A DNA stretch of 64,000 bases, taken from NCBI GenBank assembly GCA_001051155.2, contig JYIP02000001.1:2232001-2296000 (forward strand). Reading direction: 5' to 3'. Below are positions 1 to 10,745 of this stretch, one piece after another. Each line of letters opens with the position of its first letter. Within the stretch, counting starts at the first letter, position 1. Source of the DNA: Chrysoporthe austroafricana (taxonomy: Eukaryota > Ascomycota > Sordariomycetes > Diaporthales > Cryphonectriaceae). Position numbers and translations under genes: made by a program. The notes under the pieces are model-generated. The model worked only from the letters and a program-made list of their open reading frames with translations. It was not told where the DNA came from and ran no database searches.

Positions 1-1200
1 ACTTTACTTTATATAAGCATAATTGGAATTAATAGAAAAAGTAATTAAAAAAAGATTTCTTTATATTACGGAAAACTGCAAAGGATTTATTAAACGCTTA
101 ATAATATTCCAGAAAAAATATATAAAATAATTGTAATATTCTAGAATTTATTTATTATATCTATCAATTTATTAAGCTAGCCGAATACTCAAATTCGTAT
201 TTAGCCAAGAATATTTAGGATCGGATCGATAAAGAATTAATAGCTAAATATTTCGACAAACTTAATCGAAATGAAAATGCGAGAGATTTCGAAAAATATC
301 TTAAAATAAAATAAGAAATATAGCATATTTTCGAATTAAATCGCATAATAAGATTATCTCGTAAACCCGTATAACCGGTACGGAAAGTTATGCAATCGGC
401 TATTAATTTTCCCAATATTAATATTTACTTCTTAGCTAATATATTTTTAAAACATTTTAAAAGATTTAAGCTTTAAGGACTTGAATATTTATTTTGCTCG
501 ATAAGGACGTTTAATTAGCTAAATTTATTTAAAAATACTAGATATATTTCGGAATATAAATTCCGAAAGCTTTTATTAGAATAATAGCGAAAGCTAATAA
601 ATATTCGGAATTAATTACGGGAATGGATAACTAAATAATAAAATATCCTTAATACGGCTAGGAAAATATTAATTAATATTATAAATAATAGCAGAAATTT
701 AATTTCAAAAAACCGAAATTTCCAATCGCGCTTTTACTATCGATTCGTACGAAAAAATGCTAAAAGATATTTTGTCCAATTAATTTTAGCAAATTTCAAT
801 ATTAATAACGGAAAATTGCAATATAATCTAAATAAAAAGGATAAACTAGTTCGAAAAGGCTATTTCCTTATAAATAATAATTTGTTTATAGCGGATAGCG
901 ATAAATAAGATAAAGAAATTAAAAATAGCGAAAATTTATAAAGGCAAAAGGATAAATTGGAAAAACAAGCTAATAAGGAAAATATAATAATCGAAAACGA
1001 TATCTGGATTTTTCAAGCTGAAAAAATAAAATTATCAGTAAACGAAAGTATATTCTATATCAAATATTCTATATAATTATCTAATTAATTACAGAATTTT
1101 CTTAAAATTAATATATAAAAAGGAAAAATCTTGAAATATAATATTCCTATACTTATAATTAAGCCTTATTATAGCAATAGCTATATATATACAAAAGCTG
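1..1200. other. AT-rich stretch, probably 5' part of the Ty3/gypsy relic
   Basis: The stretch has the same RIP-like composition as the flanking element. By position it should hold the 5' LTR and/or gag of the chromovirus relic that follows on the plus strand, but I could not recognise a gag motif or an LTR end. The ORF of 66 codons on the minus strand near 215-415 is not convincing. Confidence 0.35.
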
Positions 1201-3710
1201 CAGCTAAAGCATATTCAAATAAGCCGGATATAAAGGTTTATATCGATATAAGCATTAATTATTATGCTATTGCCGAAAAATTGCTAATATAGTTTTTTAA
1301 AGCGAAAATAGATTGGAATATAAAAGCTAAGCTTAAAAGTATAAGCTAATCGCTAGCAAAAAGCTAGGCTAAATTCGACTTATATTTCTAAAGTAATAAA
1401 TATAATTACCCAATTATATTTCGTATTCGAATAGGAATTTGAATATTGGATCGATTAGAAATAAGCATTCTATTAAGATAGGAATATAATATTCTTTACG
1501 AATTGGATATTCTAAATTCAGAATTATTTATACGATTTGATTATTTTAGTAATATTATAGCAAAAGTAAAAATATTTGCCCGAATGCTAATACAATTTTG
1601 GCAAGCAAAAGCCGCAATTATTACAATAGTACTGCTTAGATTTTATAAGCTAATTCTTATTAATATTAAGCGAATTTCAAAAATATAACTTTTCTATTTA
1701 AGCCGAAATAGAAAGGGTAAATAAATTGCTTAATAGGCTATTAAATTAAAGAAATCCTAATAACGAATTAAGTAGCGACCCTTTTAAAGATTTAGAAAAA
1801 CTAATTTTTAAAGATAATTAAATTATTCTAGATAAATTATATAATTCCGTTAGCAAATTACGACAATTACTATTATATTGCGCGATAATACCTCTTTTAA
1901 CGAATTAAAAATAGGTTATAGCTTTTAGGAAAGCTGAATTTAAATTAATTATTATTTATTAAGCATATTTTCCAATAAATTGCGGAAATTACTGGAAAAT
2001 AACTGGAAGAGTATTAACTTCCGAATATAGAAATTCCCGAAATAAAAGACTATTTCGAAAATAATAATAAATTAAGGATTCGAAAAGATAAAGCTATTAA
2101 AGAATCGGAAATTAATTTCAATATATACATTTGCAAGCATTTACTGGAATTTCTCTATAAAATTATAGAATTAATATAAATATATATTAAAGTTTTTAAA
2201 AAATATAAATTCTATTAATATGCTAATCGATTAATAAATAAAGGTTAATTTAGTTGAAAAATAGCAAAATTAGAAAATAAAATAAAAGCTATATTATTCA
2301 AATAAGAAAGATTAAGAAATAATTAATGAAATTTTAAATAAATTATATTAGCAAAATCGAGCTAAATAAGTTATAAGTATAATGCTATTCGGTTTACTAA
2401 TCTTTATAATTTGAAAGAATATAAATAACTAGAAAAAAGAATATATAATAATTAATTTATACGTTTTGAATAAAATTTCAATTCCCGATATTTATTCTTT
2501 ATTATTATAATAAAAAATTATTAAATAATTAAGAGAAAAAGTATATATTATAATAATAAATGCATAGCAATTTTTCTATTAATTTCTAATATATTCAAAT
2601 TATAGAAACCGATTTATTATTATTAATTATTATAATTAAGAAAGAATAAAAATTCTACTTATAAGATTTCGAAATTTATTATTTTATATCTAGCATTTTA
2701 TAAATTAATTCTTATAATTATATTATAAATTTGCTTCCGCTTTTATAAATAATATTATTATTCATTCAATTATAGAATAAGACTATTTATAATACTTATA
2801 AATTATCTTTTTGTTATTTTTATATAAAAATATTTTATTAGTTAAACTTAAATTATTTTTTGGATATCTTTTAATCTAAATTTTAAGATTCAAAATAAAC
2901 GGATTCGGAATTTCCAATACGGAATACCGGATATAAGCTATTCGCAATCTGGAATTCTCTAAAATTTTCTAGCAACTGGAAAGGTTTATTGGATTTATAA
3001 AATATTTACGCTACCTAATTCTTAGATATAATTATAGAATTAACTTATTTCAAAAAAAGAAAATTAGGATATTAAGCAAAACTTGCTAATCGAATTATTT
3101 ATTTTCAAATATAGGATAACGAAACTATATTACGCAAGCTATTTTCGACTTAATACTAAACGAAATTAATAGTTTTTACGATTTCAAAATAGCTTTAGAA
3201 GCTAAGAATGCTTTATTTTATTATATTCTAAATAAATTTCTTTTTATTTAATTAAATGCATTTAAGGAAATAAGGTTTTCAAATATTATTTTCTAATTAG
3301 CAAACGACTATATATAGAACGGAATATCGTTAATAGCAAGTATAGCTATATAACTAATCTTTTATTTAAGTAAAACGATTAACGAAATAGAATGAAAATA
3401 CTGGCTTATAAAGCTTAAAATAGCCTATTTAATATAGCTAATACGAAAATTGCGAATAATAATAGAATCGAACCGAGCCAAACTAATTTATATCCTTATT
3501 AATTATATAATAATAGTTAATATTATTTATTCGTTATTTATAAATACGGTAAATAAAATCAAAATAAATATACGGCTAATTCTCGTTTCGGAATACTTAA
3601 GCTAATTCAACCTGAAAGCATATTATATACCGGAAAAGTCGAACGTTTTTATAAATGCTATATTAAAATTACTATTTACTCAGAAATCTATCGATAAATA
3701 TTCTTATAGC
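1200..3710 (+). mobile_element. Ty3/gypsy chromovirus relic, 5' part (protease to RNase H)
   Basis: Read on the plus strand with stops ignored, the sequence follows a fungal Ty3/gypsy Pol. A plausible aspartic protease with a mutated D-T-G lies near 1,230-1,520. The reverse transcriptase tail and connection domain lie at about 2,920-3,330. A clear RNase H-like domain follows at about 3,360-3,705, containing the family-typical KYW, a RKLR..IES segment and a closing Y.PEKSN segment (family form H-K-P-G-K). Every domain is riddled with TAA/TAG at former Gln/Trp codons, so no protein can be made. The frame breaks off near 3,710 and the same Pol resumes near 9,040, so the element is interrupted by the Helitron relic. 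RNase H is the best-supported assignment; the protease is tentative. Confidence 0.8.
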
Positions 3711-3732
3711 TAACGCAAGGTTGCCAGCCTTA

Positions 3733-3759
3733 GGCAAAGCTTCGAAAGCTTAGATTGCC
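3733..3759. repeat. Hairpin-capable inverted repeat near the Helitron 3' end
   Basis: Arms of the form GGCAA...AAGCTT and AAGCTT...TTGCC flank a CGA loop. Helitrons carry a short hairpin just inside their 3' terminus, and this site sits where the minus-strand element should end. No clean CTRR followed by T is left nearby, so the assignment is tentative. Confidence 0.35.
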
Positions 3760-3944
3760 AGGGCATTGCCGATATAGCGAAAATCGCGAGCGATTTCGAG
3801 CTCAAGCTCAAGAACCGAATAGCGCCTGGCCTGCTATAGAATGCAAGCCGAAACCACGCGCCGCTTACGGCATCCCGCGGTTTTCGCCGGCTCGCGTTCG
3901 CAAGCGCCATTCTGGTTCTCTCGCTATATACGCCTCTGGTCTGG

Positions 3945-4362
3945 CCGGCATGGAAGCTGGAAGGCTGGCTGGGCTGGAAGGCTGGCTGGGCTGGAGGGCT
4001 GGCTGGGCTGGAGGGCTAGCTGGCATGGAAGGATAGCCAGTCTGGCCGGTAAAGGCTCTTTTTTAAGCGGCTTAACCTCTAGCATTTATTTACAGATAGT
4101 ACTTAGACGGAAGATTCTTCTGCGCCGAATATACAAATAAACGGCCTGCCGGCCTGGAAGGCTTATCGGCTTGGAAGGCTTGCTGGCCTGGCCGGTATAG
4201 AAATAGGCTATCCAGTAGAAGCTCCTTTTTAAGCGGCTTAACCTTTAGCATTTATCCGCAAATAGTGCCTAGACGGAAGATTCTTCTGCGCTGAGCATAC
4301 AAATAGAGGGCCTGTCGGTCTGGAAGGCTTGCCAGTTTGGAAGGCTTGTCGGTCTGGAAGAA
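3945..4362. repeat. Composite repeat: three GC-rich arrays separated by two copies of an ~87-bp block
   Basis: Short arrays built on GGCTGGCTGGGCTGGAAGG-like or GGCTTGTCGGTCTGGAA-like units lie at about 3,945-4,045, 4,141-4,197 and 4,309-4,362. Between them two diverged copies of one block lie at about 4,054-4,140 and 4,220-4,307. Both copies share a T-run followed by AAGCGGCTTAACCT, and later GACGGAAGATTCTTCTGCGC. The whole therefore looks like a duplicated block-plus-array unit. It lies close to the 3' end of the Helitron relic. Confidence 0.8.
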
Positions 4363-4616
4363 CTTGCTAAAGAAAACGTTAGCCAAAATCGTTAGCAGAA
4401 ATATACAAACCTAGTTTACGGCTATTAGTACAAGCCGGCTAGAGAAAACAGAATTTATTGTTAGTATTTGTTATTAGTATTTCGGACCCAGTCTGCTATT
4501 CTCGCCGCCGCCGTTTTGCCCTGAAAGCGCTAGAGCATTTCGAGGCCGAAAGGCTGCTCGAAAAGGATGCTATCCAGGGATTTTACCCGAAATAGGGCTA
4601 TATATATCAAGCCAGG

Positions 4617-5500
4617 CTAGAATTCCTTCTTGGCGATATTCAGGATAATACGATTAATAGTAAAGCCTTGCGACTTATAGACCGTAATAGCATACGAGAT
4701 AAAGAGAGGAAATTGGATTCGCTCGCATTCGATACCTCGATATACGAACTGCCGGCTAGATCTGAAAATAAGCATTAAGGCGCGGCTATCCTCGCTCTGG
4801 TAGATAGAAGGTCCCGAATATCTGTAGCTATTAGCAGCCTTTACGAAAACTAGGGGAGAAAAGTGCTTACTTATCGAAACAGACAAAAACGACGTAAGGG
4901 CTTATCTCTTGCCAGTTTACGCCTTCCTTCCAAGCCAGCTTTTTAATAGTGCTAGAGGCACTGTTAACCAAGCCCCAAGGCATATAGAGATTCTCGGAAA
5001 GAAGGTTTCGGGTATTAGGGCAGACTAGAAAGTAAAGATCCAGGTTACCGGCATCTCTAGTATTAGCCTTATCCCAGCCCTAGCCGATACTTATAGCCTT
5101 AATGCTTACGATAAGGATTTGGAACCTATTTATATAGACGAAATTATAGCTATCCACTTCTTTATTCGTAAGGAAAATGCGGATAGCGCTATCGAACTTA
5201 GCAATTTTTTCGGCCGTAATAAATTCGTGGAAATAGCAGCGCGTGCTTAGAAGCTCCTATATAGGCTTATTGCAATTTATAACCCGTACGCTTTCAAAAA
5301 CGTGCTTGAAAGCCGCTTGCGAAAAGTCTGTCTGGCGCATAGCGGTCAGCAAGCGGGCAGTATAGTCGATAGCTATATAGGCGACCTGACCGCTAGTTTC
5401 GAGAGCTTTAAGGTCCTTTTTGGTATAATAAAAGGGCTTATCAAAAACAGGCGGCCGTCCTGAAGCCTAAAGCGTAATTGCGATAGTCTTTAACTTATAT
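4617..5500 (-). pseudogene. Pif1-like helicase portion of Helitron Rep-Hel (relic)
   Basis: Minus-strand translation gives the C-terminal half of a Pif1/RecD-type helicase as found fused to Helitron Rep proteins. It begins with PPVFDKPFYYTKKD (the family's R-Q-L-P-P-V motif), continues with an MRQTD segment and a GLVN segment, and ends with a clear SF1B motif, YAITVYKSQGFTINR (family form H-K-S/A-Q-G), at about 4,617-4,720. The last 89 codons are still open; upstream there are in-frame stops. The Walker A/B part expected before the P-P-V motif is not seen. A frameshift or deletion junction lies near 5,460-5,500, where Rep-type sequence is followed abruptly by helicase sequence. It is not functional. 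Confidence 0.75.
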
Positions 5501-7950
5501 ACGGTTTGCCTTCTTAACTTGTTCTAAGATTTCTGTAATTAGTTCTCGTATAGGCTTAGTTTTCTTCTGGCGGAAATAATGCAAAAGGAGGCAATTATAG
5601 ATAGAAATGCGAAGGATTAGGTTGGTCAAATGGTCTTATATGGGTAGCTAGTTCGAAGCGATTACGGAAAAGCAAGTATTATTATAGCCGGGAAGGCATT
5701 CCTTATTGCCAAAAGGATTAGGATTGACTGTACTAATATAATCTCTCTAGAACCTAGCGAACGCTTAATAGCCCAGCTCGGTTTCTATATCCCTAATAGG
5801 AAGTAAAAACGGCTTATATTAGCCGAAACTATAATTATATTCCTTATTGCATGCTTGCTATTCCTAGCGATTCCAATAGTTAACGAAGCGGAATTTGGGA
5901 ATTAAGACTATACTGAAAAAAGTCTAGAACCGGAAGAATAATTAATATATTGCGATATAAGGGTTATCGTTAACGTTCTGGCACGTAAGCTTAAGCTTCT
6001 TTTCAAATAGCGATATTATTAGCTATTCTGTATATCGCGGCAAGTAGCATATCTAATCGTTTTAATGAAAATCAGTATAGCTAAATGTCAGAAAAAGGGA
6101 AAAGCAGCCCAGGGCATTTACGATAGCATTTAGCCGTTTACGCTTATTAAACTAGAAAAAGCGAATACTAGCTAGCTTATAAGCATTGCGAACGATCGAG
6201 TTAAGTAATGCGTCCGCTTTAGCCTTACGCTTAAGACGGCTAGCCAAAAGCTCGCGAAGCTTATTTGCGATAGGAGGCTTGTCGCTATCAGAATGCAGCT
6301 TGCGTATATAGAAGGCGCTATTTTCCAGGATTCTCTTTCTTATTTAGCGGTTGAACGCATAAAAGGCGAAACGAAAATAGGCTGCAAAACGGCTATCTTT
6401 ATATTTGAAAGCATATATAATAATCTCGTTTTCTATAGCCGTTCGTAACTGCGGCTATAACGGATCGCTTTCGCCCGTAAGAAATAATATAAGAAAAAAG
6501 CTAAAATAAAAGAAAATAAAAAGACTTAGCTTATTAAGAGGGGTAGATTGGAAGGCAGGCGTTTCTATTTGACTTGTAACGGCAAGGGCCTTTTCAGACT
6601 AAGCGCCGGCTTGAAACTGCTACTGAATCTGGGCGATTTCAGATTAATTAGCAAGAAAGTTAGGAATAACGAATATCGAAGTCTGGTTAATTGCCGCAGC
6701 TAGATTAGCATTACTAATATTTTCGTCAAACTGTATATTAATATTATCAAAACGGACAAGCAGCCTGTCGAGAATAATATCGTTTTCTAGCAGCTAGCTT
6801 AAGTTTTCTTCAGAAATTTATATGTTATTATTATTATAAAGAGGGTAGTTGGCAATTAAATATCGGAATTATATCGATATAGCATATTTGCGGACTTTAT
6901 ATTCCTTAATAAGTGTATTTCGGAAGCGATTGTAATTAAGTATAATTACGATAATATTAAGTTACGACGGAAAGAAAGGGAAGATGCGGTATACTTTAGC
7001 TATATTCCGGAAAAAGTAGCAAATATGCCTCGAATATCGATATTAAGCGTTACGGATATAACGAATTTCGAAAGCGATATAAATTTTCGAAATTAGTATC
7101 TTTTCGGCTTATAAGAAGCGAAAAAAGTCTGCTAGGATATCGCCAAAATCCATATAATTCTTAGCAGAAAAGAAATAAACCTAGGAAAGATCAGAATCTT
7201 TGCTGCAATACCTAGCGCAAATATTTTAAGATAGGTTTATATCAAATTAACATTCCTTATAATAATTGCAAATAGATAGCTCTTTCTTATATAATATCTT
7301 ATAAAACTGGCCGAGGAATTCTTTATTAATATCGCTTATAGCATTTGCTTATAACGCAATATGTCATTCAGTAACCGATATGCTATCAGGAAAGGGCTAC
7401 TAGGGATCAGGAAAGGTAAAGTTATTATCTAGCCGTTACTTTCGAACTTCTTACGAAGCAGCAGCTATAGCTTAGCAAGCTGCTATAGAAGCAGTATAGC
7501 TGCTAAGGAACGGAAAGCCTAGTAGCAAGGGAGAACGGGGAGACGGGTTGAAAGGGTTCGAAAAATGGCTAGCCAGAAGGCTATAAGGACTACAAGGGCT
7601 TAATACTAGCGATAATAACCTCGAAAATCCTCTATCAGACTAATCGAGATATAGCTAGTAAAGTCGGCATTCGCAGCAAATCTCCTTTTCGTACTGCTTA
7701 GGCTCGATATCGATATACAGCTCGTCTCTTATTATAACGAAATTAATATATAGCATTTCGTAATTGCCTTAGCAATACTATTTCAGCTTTATAGTAAGAT
7801 CGAAATCGGTTATTTAAGCATTATATTACTAGCAAATCAGACCGTAAACCTCGACTTGGGCTATATTTACTTGATAATACTAAGCGCAAAAGATATAGCA
7901 AATGTTGCATTCGAAATAAGCAAGTTAAGCTTGGGCTGAGAAAGGGTTAA
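5500..7950 (-). pseudogene. Rep (HUH nuclease) portion of Helitron Rep-Hel (relic)
   Basis: One minus-strand frame is readable over long distances between scattered stops. Recognisable Helitron N-terminal-domain pieces include an L.GESDPL segment near 6,480, AAYFRFAFYAFNR near 6,390, ICYLPRYTE near 6,030, and PKFRFVNYWNR followed by the expected H-x-H-containing block near 5,830-5,890. There the two catalytic His positions read Tyr (YNYS), as C-to-T mutation would produce. A Cys-rich stretch with C..C spacing near 7,900 may be an N-terminal zinc-binding region. The frame has many TAA/TAG at Gln/Trp positions. The family assignment rests on several separate motifs in the right order. The product is certainly dead. 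Confidence 0.75.
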
Positions 7951-8434
7951 GATATTGCGGATCGTTTCTACCGCTAGGGAAAGCAGTACCGCTATTATCA
8001 AGTTCCTCTTGTAAAAGAGGGATATAGGTCTTGCATTATCGTATCTGAAGCCGCAGCTCTTCGATAGTAAAGGCTTGAGAGTAAGCTTCGCTATAGCGGG
8101 CTTAAATACAATAGCGTCGCTGAATTATAACAAGCTCGTACCTGGTAGCAGCTATATCAGGCATATCTTCAGGATTAATGCCTTGCCGAAAGAAGCGATT
8201 GTACTTGTCTTCTTCTTGCTAGCTGCGATAATAAAGAAGAACGTAAAGAGTAATAAGGGCAAGAGAGGGGGTATAAGGTATATTTTGGCTCGAGATGGGC
8301 ATGCTTAGCTGTATTTCAGGAAGGGGCAAGGGCTGCTCTTGCTGGTTTTGCAATGCTGAAAGAGCAAATCGAATGGGAATACCGAAAGCAGGATTCAGCA
8401 TTGCAAAGAGCGCTAGTTAGGGGGGTTGCTGGCT

Positions 8435-8509
8435 TGACGATAGCTGGCCTAACGATAGCTGGCCTGACGATAGCTGGCCTAACGATAGCTGGCCTGACGA
8501 TAGCTGGCT
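8435..8509. repeat. 15-bp minisatellite, five units
   Basis: Five consecutive 15-bp units of the form TRACGATAGCTGGCC alternate strictly TGACG / TAACG / TGACG / TAACG / TGACG, so the true period may be 30 bp. On the minus strand it encodes a repeated pentapeptide P-A-I-V-R in an 82-codon open frame (8,316-8,564). The frame has no recognisable domain, so the repeat is probably non-coding or part of the degraded Helitron leader. Confidence 0.85.
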
Positions 8510-8910
8510 TGATCGGCGAGCTTGTCGTATAGCTTCGCGATAAGCTTGCGCGCAGCCGCGACAATTTAGGAACGTTAGCTTTTGATTGTAAATAGCATTT
8601 TATGCTATATTATATTTGATTCGTTTCCTTGAAGTATTGATAGCGATGGAAAAGGATGGCGATAGTTAGTATAGAAAGAGGATAGCGATAGTTAGTATAG
8701 AAGCGTTTTGGTATTTTAGTATTTTGGGAATTTTAGAAGGTCTATAGCGAATTCTTAAGGGGAAACCCCCTGGAACCCCCCTAAAACCCCTGGACCCCCG
8801 CAGGACCCTAACCCTTCCCCGGAACGAATAGTCCGGACCAATTATCAAATGGGTATATACCAAGCCTAGTCTGTATACGGATTTCAGGACCCCTTAAAGA
8901 GAATTCAATT

Positions 8911-8973
8911 AAGCAAAACTTCGCTTGCTCGCTTAATAATTAACTAAGCTTATTATAAGCGAAGCTTTGCTAA
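8911..8973. repeat. Inverted repeat with 15-bp arms
   Basis: The left arm AGCAAAACTTCGCTT (8,911-8,925) and right arm AAGCGAAGCTTTGCT (8,959-8,973) are complementary except for one position, with about 33 nt of AT-rich sequence between them. It lies at the junction between the Helitron relic and the resumed Ty3/gypsy sequence. It could be a small inverted-repeat insertion or part of the interrupted element. Confidence 0.6.
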
Positions 8974-9039
8974 TAAAGGCATTTTAAATAAGATATAAGA
9001 AGATAAACTTATTTAAGTTTTTAATAAAATATCTATAAA

Positions 9040-10745
9040 TAGCGAAATAAAAAGGCATATTAAGAAAGGATATAAAAAATACTCTTTATAGTCCAAAATA
9101 ATCGAATAATTGAAAGATTCAAATAAAATTACCCGATTACTTTTTATATTAAATTATAATAGCTTATTGTTTCTCCAAGATTATTATAGGAAATAACGAT
9201 TATATATCCCGAATAAAGTAATATTGGATTTCATTAAAGAAGCTTATAATGGAAAATATTATTTCGGTATAAATTGCGTATAATACGACTTAACGGATCG
9301 ATTCGTTATCAGATATTGCTATGTTAAAATATGCAATTATATATCGATATATCGAGCTTGTAATAAGAATAAAAATAACTTATAGCAACTTTTAAAAGAA
9401 ATGCAGCTTATATTATCTTTATTAATTCTATTTTATATTATTATTATAGATTTTATTATAAGATTATTAATAGTATTATTTATAAATATTATATAAGCTT
9501 TAATTAAAATGCTATTCTTAAATATATTTCTTACAATTATAAATAAATATTTCAAAATTACAATTATTATATTAAGCAATACAATATATATTATAATAAA
9601 TTAAGCAACCCTTATTTTACGGATATTTTATATTATTAGCTAGAGAATACTTAAGAAGATTATTTCAGATACAAATTCGAAATTCTTATCGGAATTCTAG
9701 AAATATTTGTAATAAGCTATCGGAACGAAACTTGCTTACTTTACTGCTTTGTATTCGCAAACGGACAGGCAGTCTGAAATAAAAAACCGAATAATTAAAA
9801 TAGCAATTCGGCATTTCATAACCGCTTATTCTAACGCAAAATAAATCGAAATAATACTAATATTATAATTCAATTTGAATAATGTATATAACCGAATTAC
9901 AAAATATTCAGCTAATTAAATGTTATTCGGATTTAACTTATTATCGGGCTAGTAAATAAAAGATATAATATTTCTAGCAAAAGAAGTTTTCCAGGAAAAA
10001 GCTTAACTTTTTATTGCTAAAACGTAAATAGTAGCCAAATTGCAATATAATAAGCATTATTGCTAAATAGTTTTCGAATTAAATAATTGAGTATATATTT
10101 ATTTAGGCTATAAATATTTATTGCTAAGTAATTTATTTCTGAAATTTTTATAATAAAAGATAAAACTTTTCCAAATTATTCGAAAAATAAGGAATTTAAT
10201 ATATAAATTGAAATTAGCTCTTTATATAAATATTTATCTAATAATTTCGGTAATATAATTAAAGCTTATAAACCTTTTTAAGATAAATTCTTATAAATAT
10301 AATCTTATATATTAAGATTTAATAAATATATTAAAAAATCCGAATATCGAAAAATATTAGAAAGATTATTAATATTATAAGCTAGAAAAGATAATTAGCT
10401 ATTATAAGCGAAAATATAAATATAATCCGTATAGAATTGAATACCTGGTAAAATAGATAAATTATTCTAGCTATTATAATATATAAATGCTTTATAATGC
10501 TTTAAATACGAACGAAATAATATATAATTTCGAACGGAAACGCGAAATTATAGCCGAATTGCAAGAAAGAGCAAAGCGAAAGCGGCTATTAGCGGAAGAA
10601 ATCTTTAAACTAGGAAATATTATTATAATTGCCTTACGAAAACGAAATAAGCTAAAGCGCAACTTACGAATAGAAAATATATTAGAATAAGCTAATTTAT
10701 TTATTCCAAGAGATCGAAAGAACTCGCGATATAATAAGCGCATAT
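9040..10745 (+). mobile_element. Ty3/gypsy chromovirus relic, 3' part (integrase and chromodomain)
   Basis: The plus-strand frame shows integrase in order. The N-terminal zinc-binding region lies at about 9,170-9,400, with an ACNKNKN remnant. The catalytic core lies at about 9,480-9,960, including ISDTNSKFLSEF, then GTKLAYFTALYSQTDRQSE, the retroviral-type G-T-x2-A..Y-H-P-Q-T-D-G-Q-S-E block with RIP-type substitutions. The integrase C-terminal part (FQIIRKIRNLIYKLKLA) lies near 10,160-10,220. A chromodomain-like segment (RIEYLVK followed by a mutated W.NY) lies near 10,410-10,530. An open frame continues to about 10,690. Stops occur throughout. It continues the Pol interrupted at about 3,710. 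Confidence 0.8.

Larger units (their letters stand above)
3710..8880 (-). mobile_element. Helitron relic inserted into the Ty3/gypsy pol
   Basis: This island is visibly richer in G+C than its flanks and reads on the minus strand as a degraded Rep-helicase of the fungal Helitron family. Low-complexity tandem arrays lie at its 3' end (3,945-4,362) and a 15-bp minisatellite near its 5' side (8,435-8,509). Gypsy Pol homology stops just before it and resumes after it. Exact ends are not fixed. On the minus strand a terminus starting with TC is possible near 8,880, and a hairpin-capable sequence at 3,733-3,759 could be the 3' hairpin, but mutation has blurred any CTRR end. Fewer stops than in the flanking retroelement suggest a later insertion. 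Confidence 0.75.

Noticed and set aside
8316..8564. 82-codon frame with P-A-I-V-R repeats as a gene
   Set aside because: It is mostly a minisatellite translated antisense inside a transposon relic.
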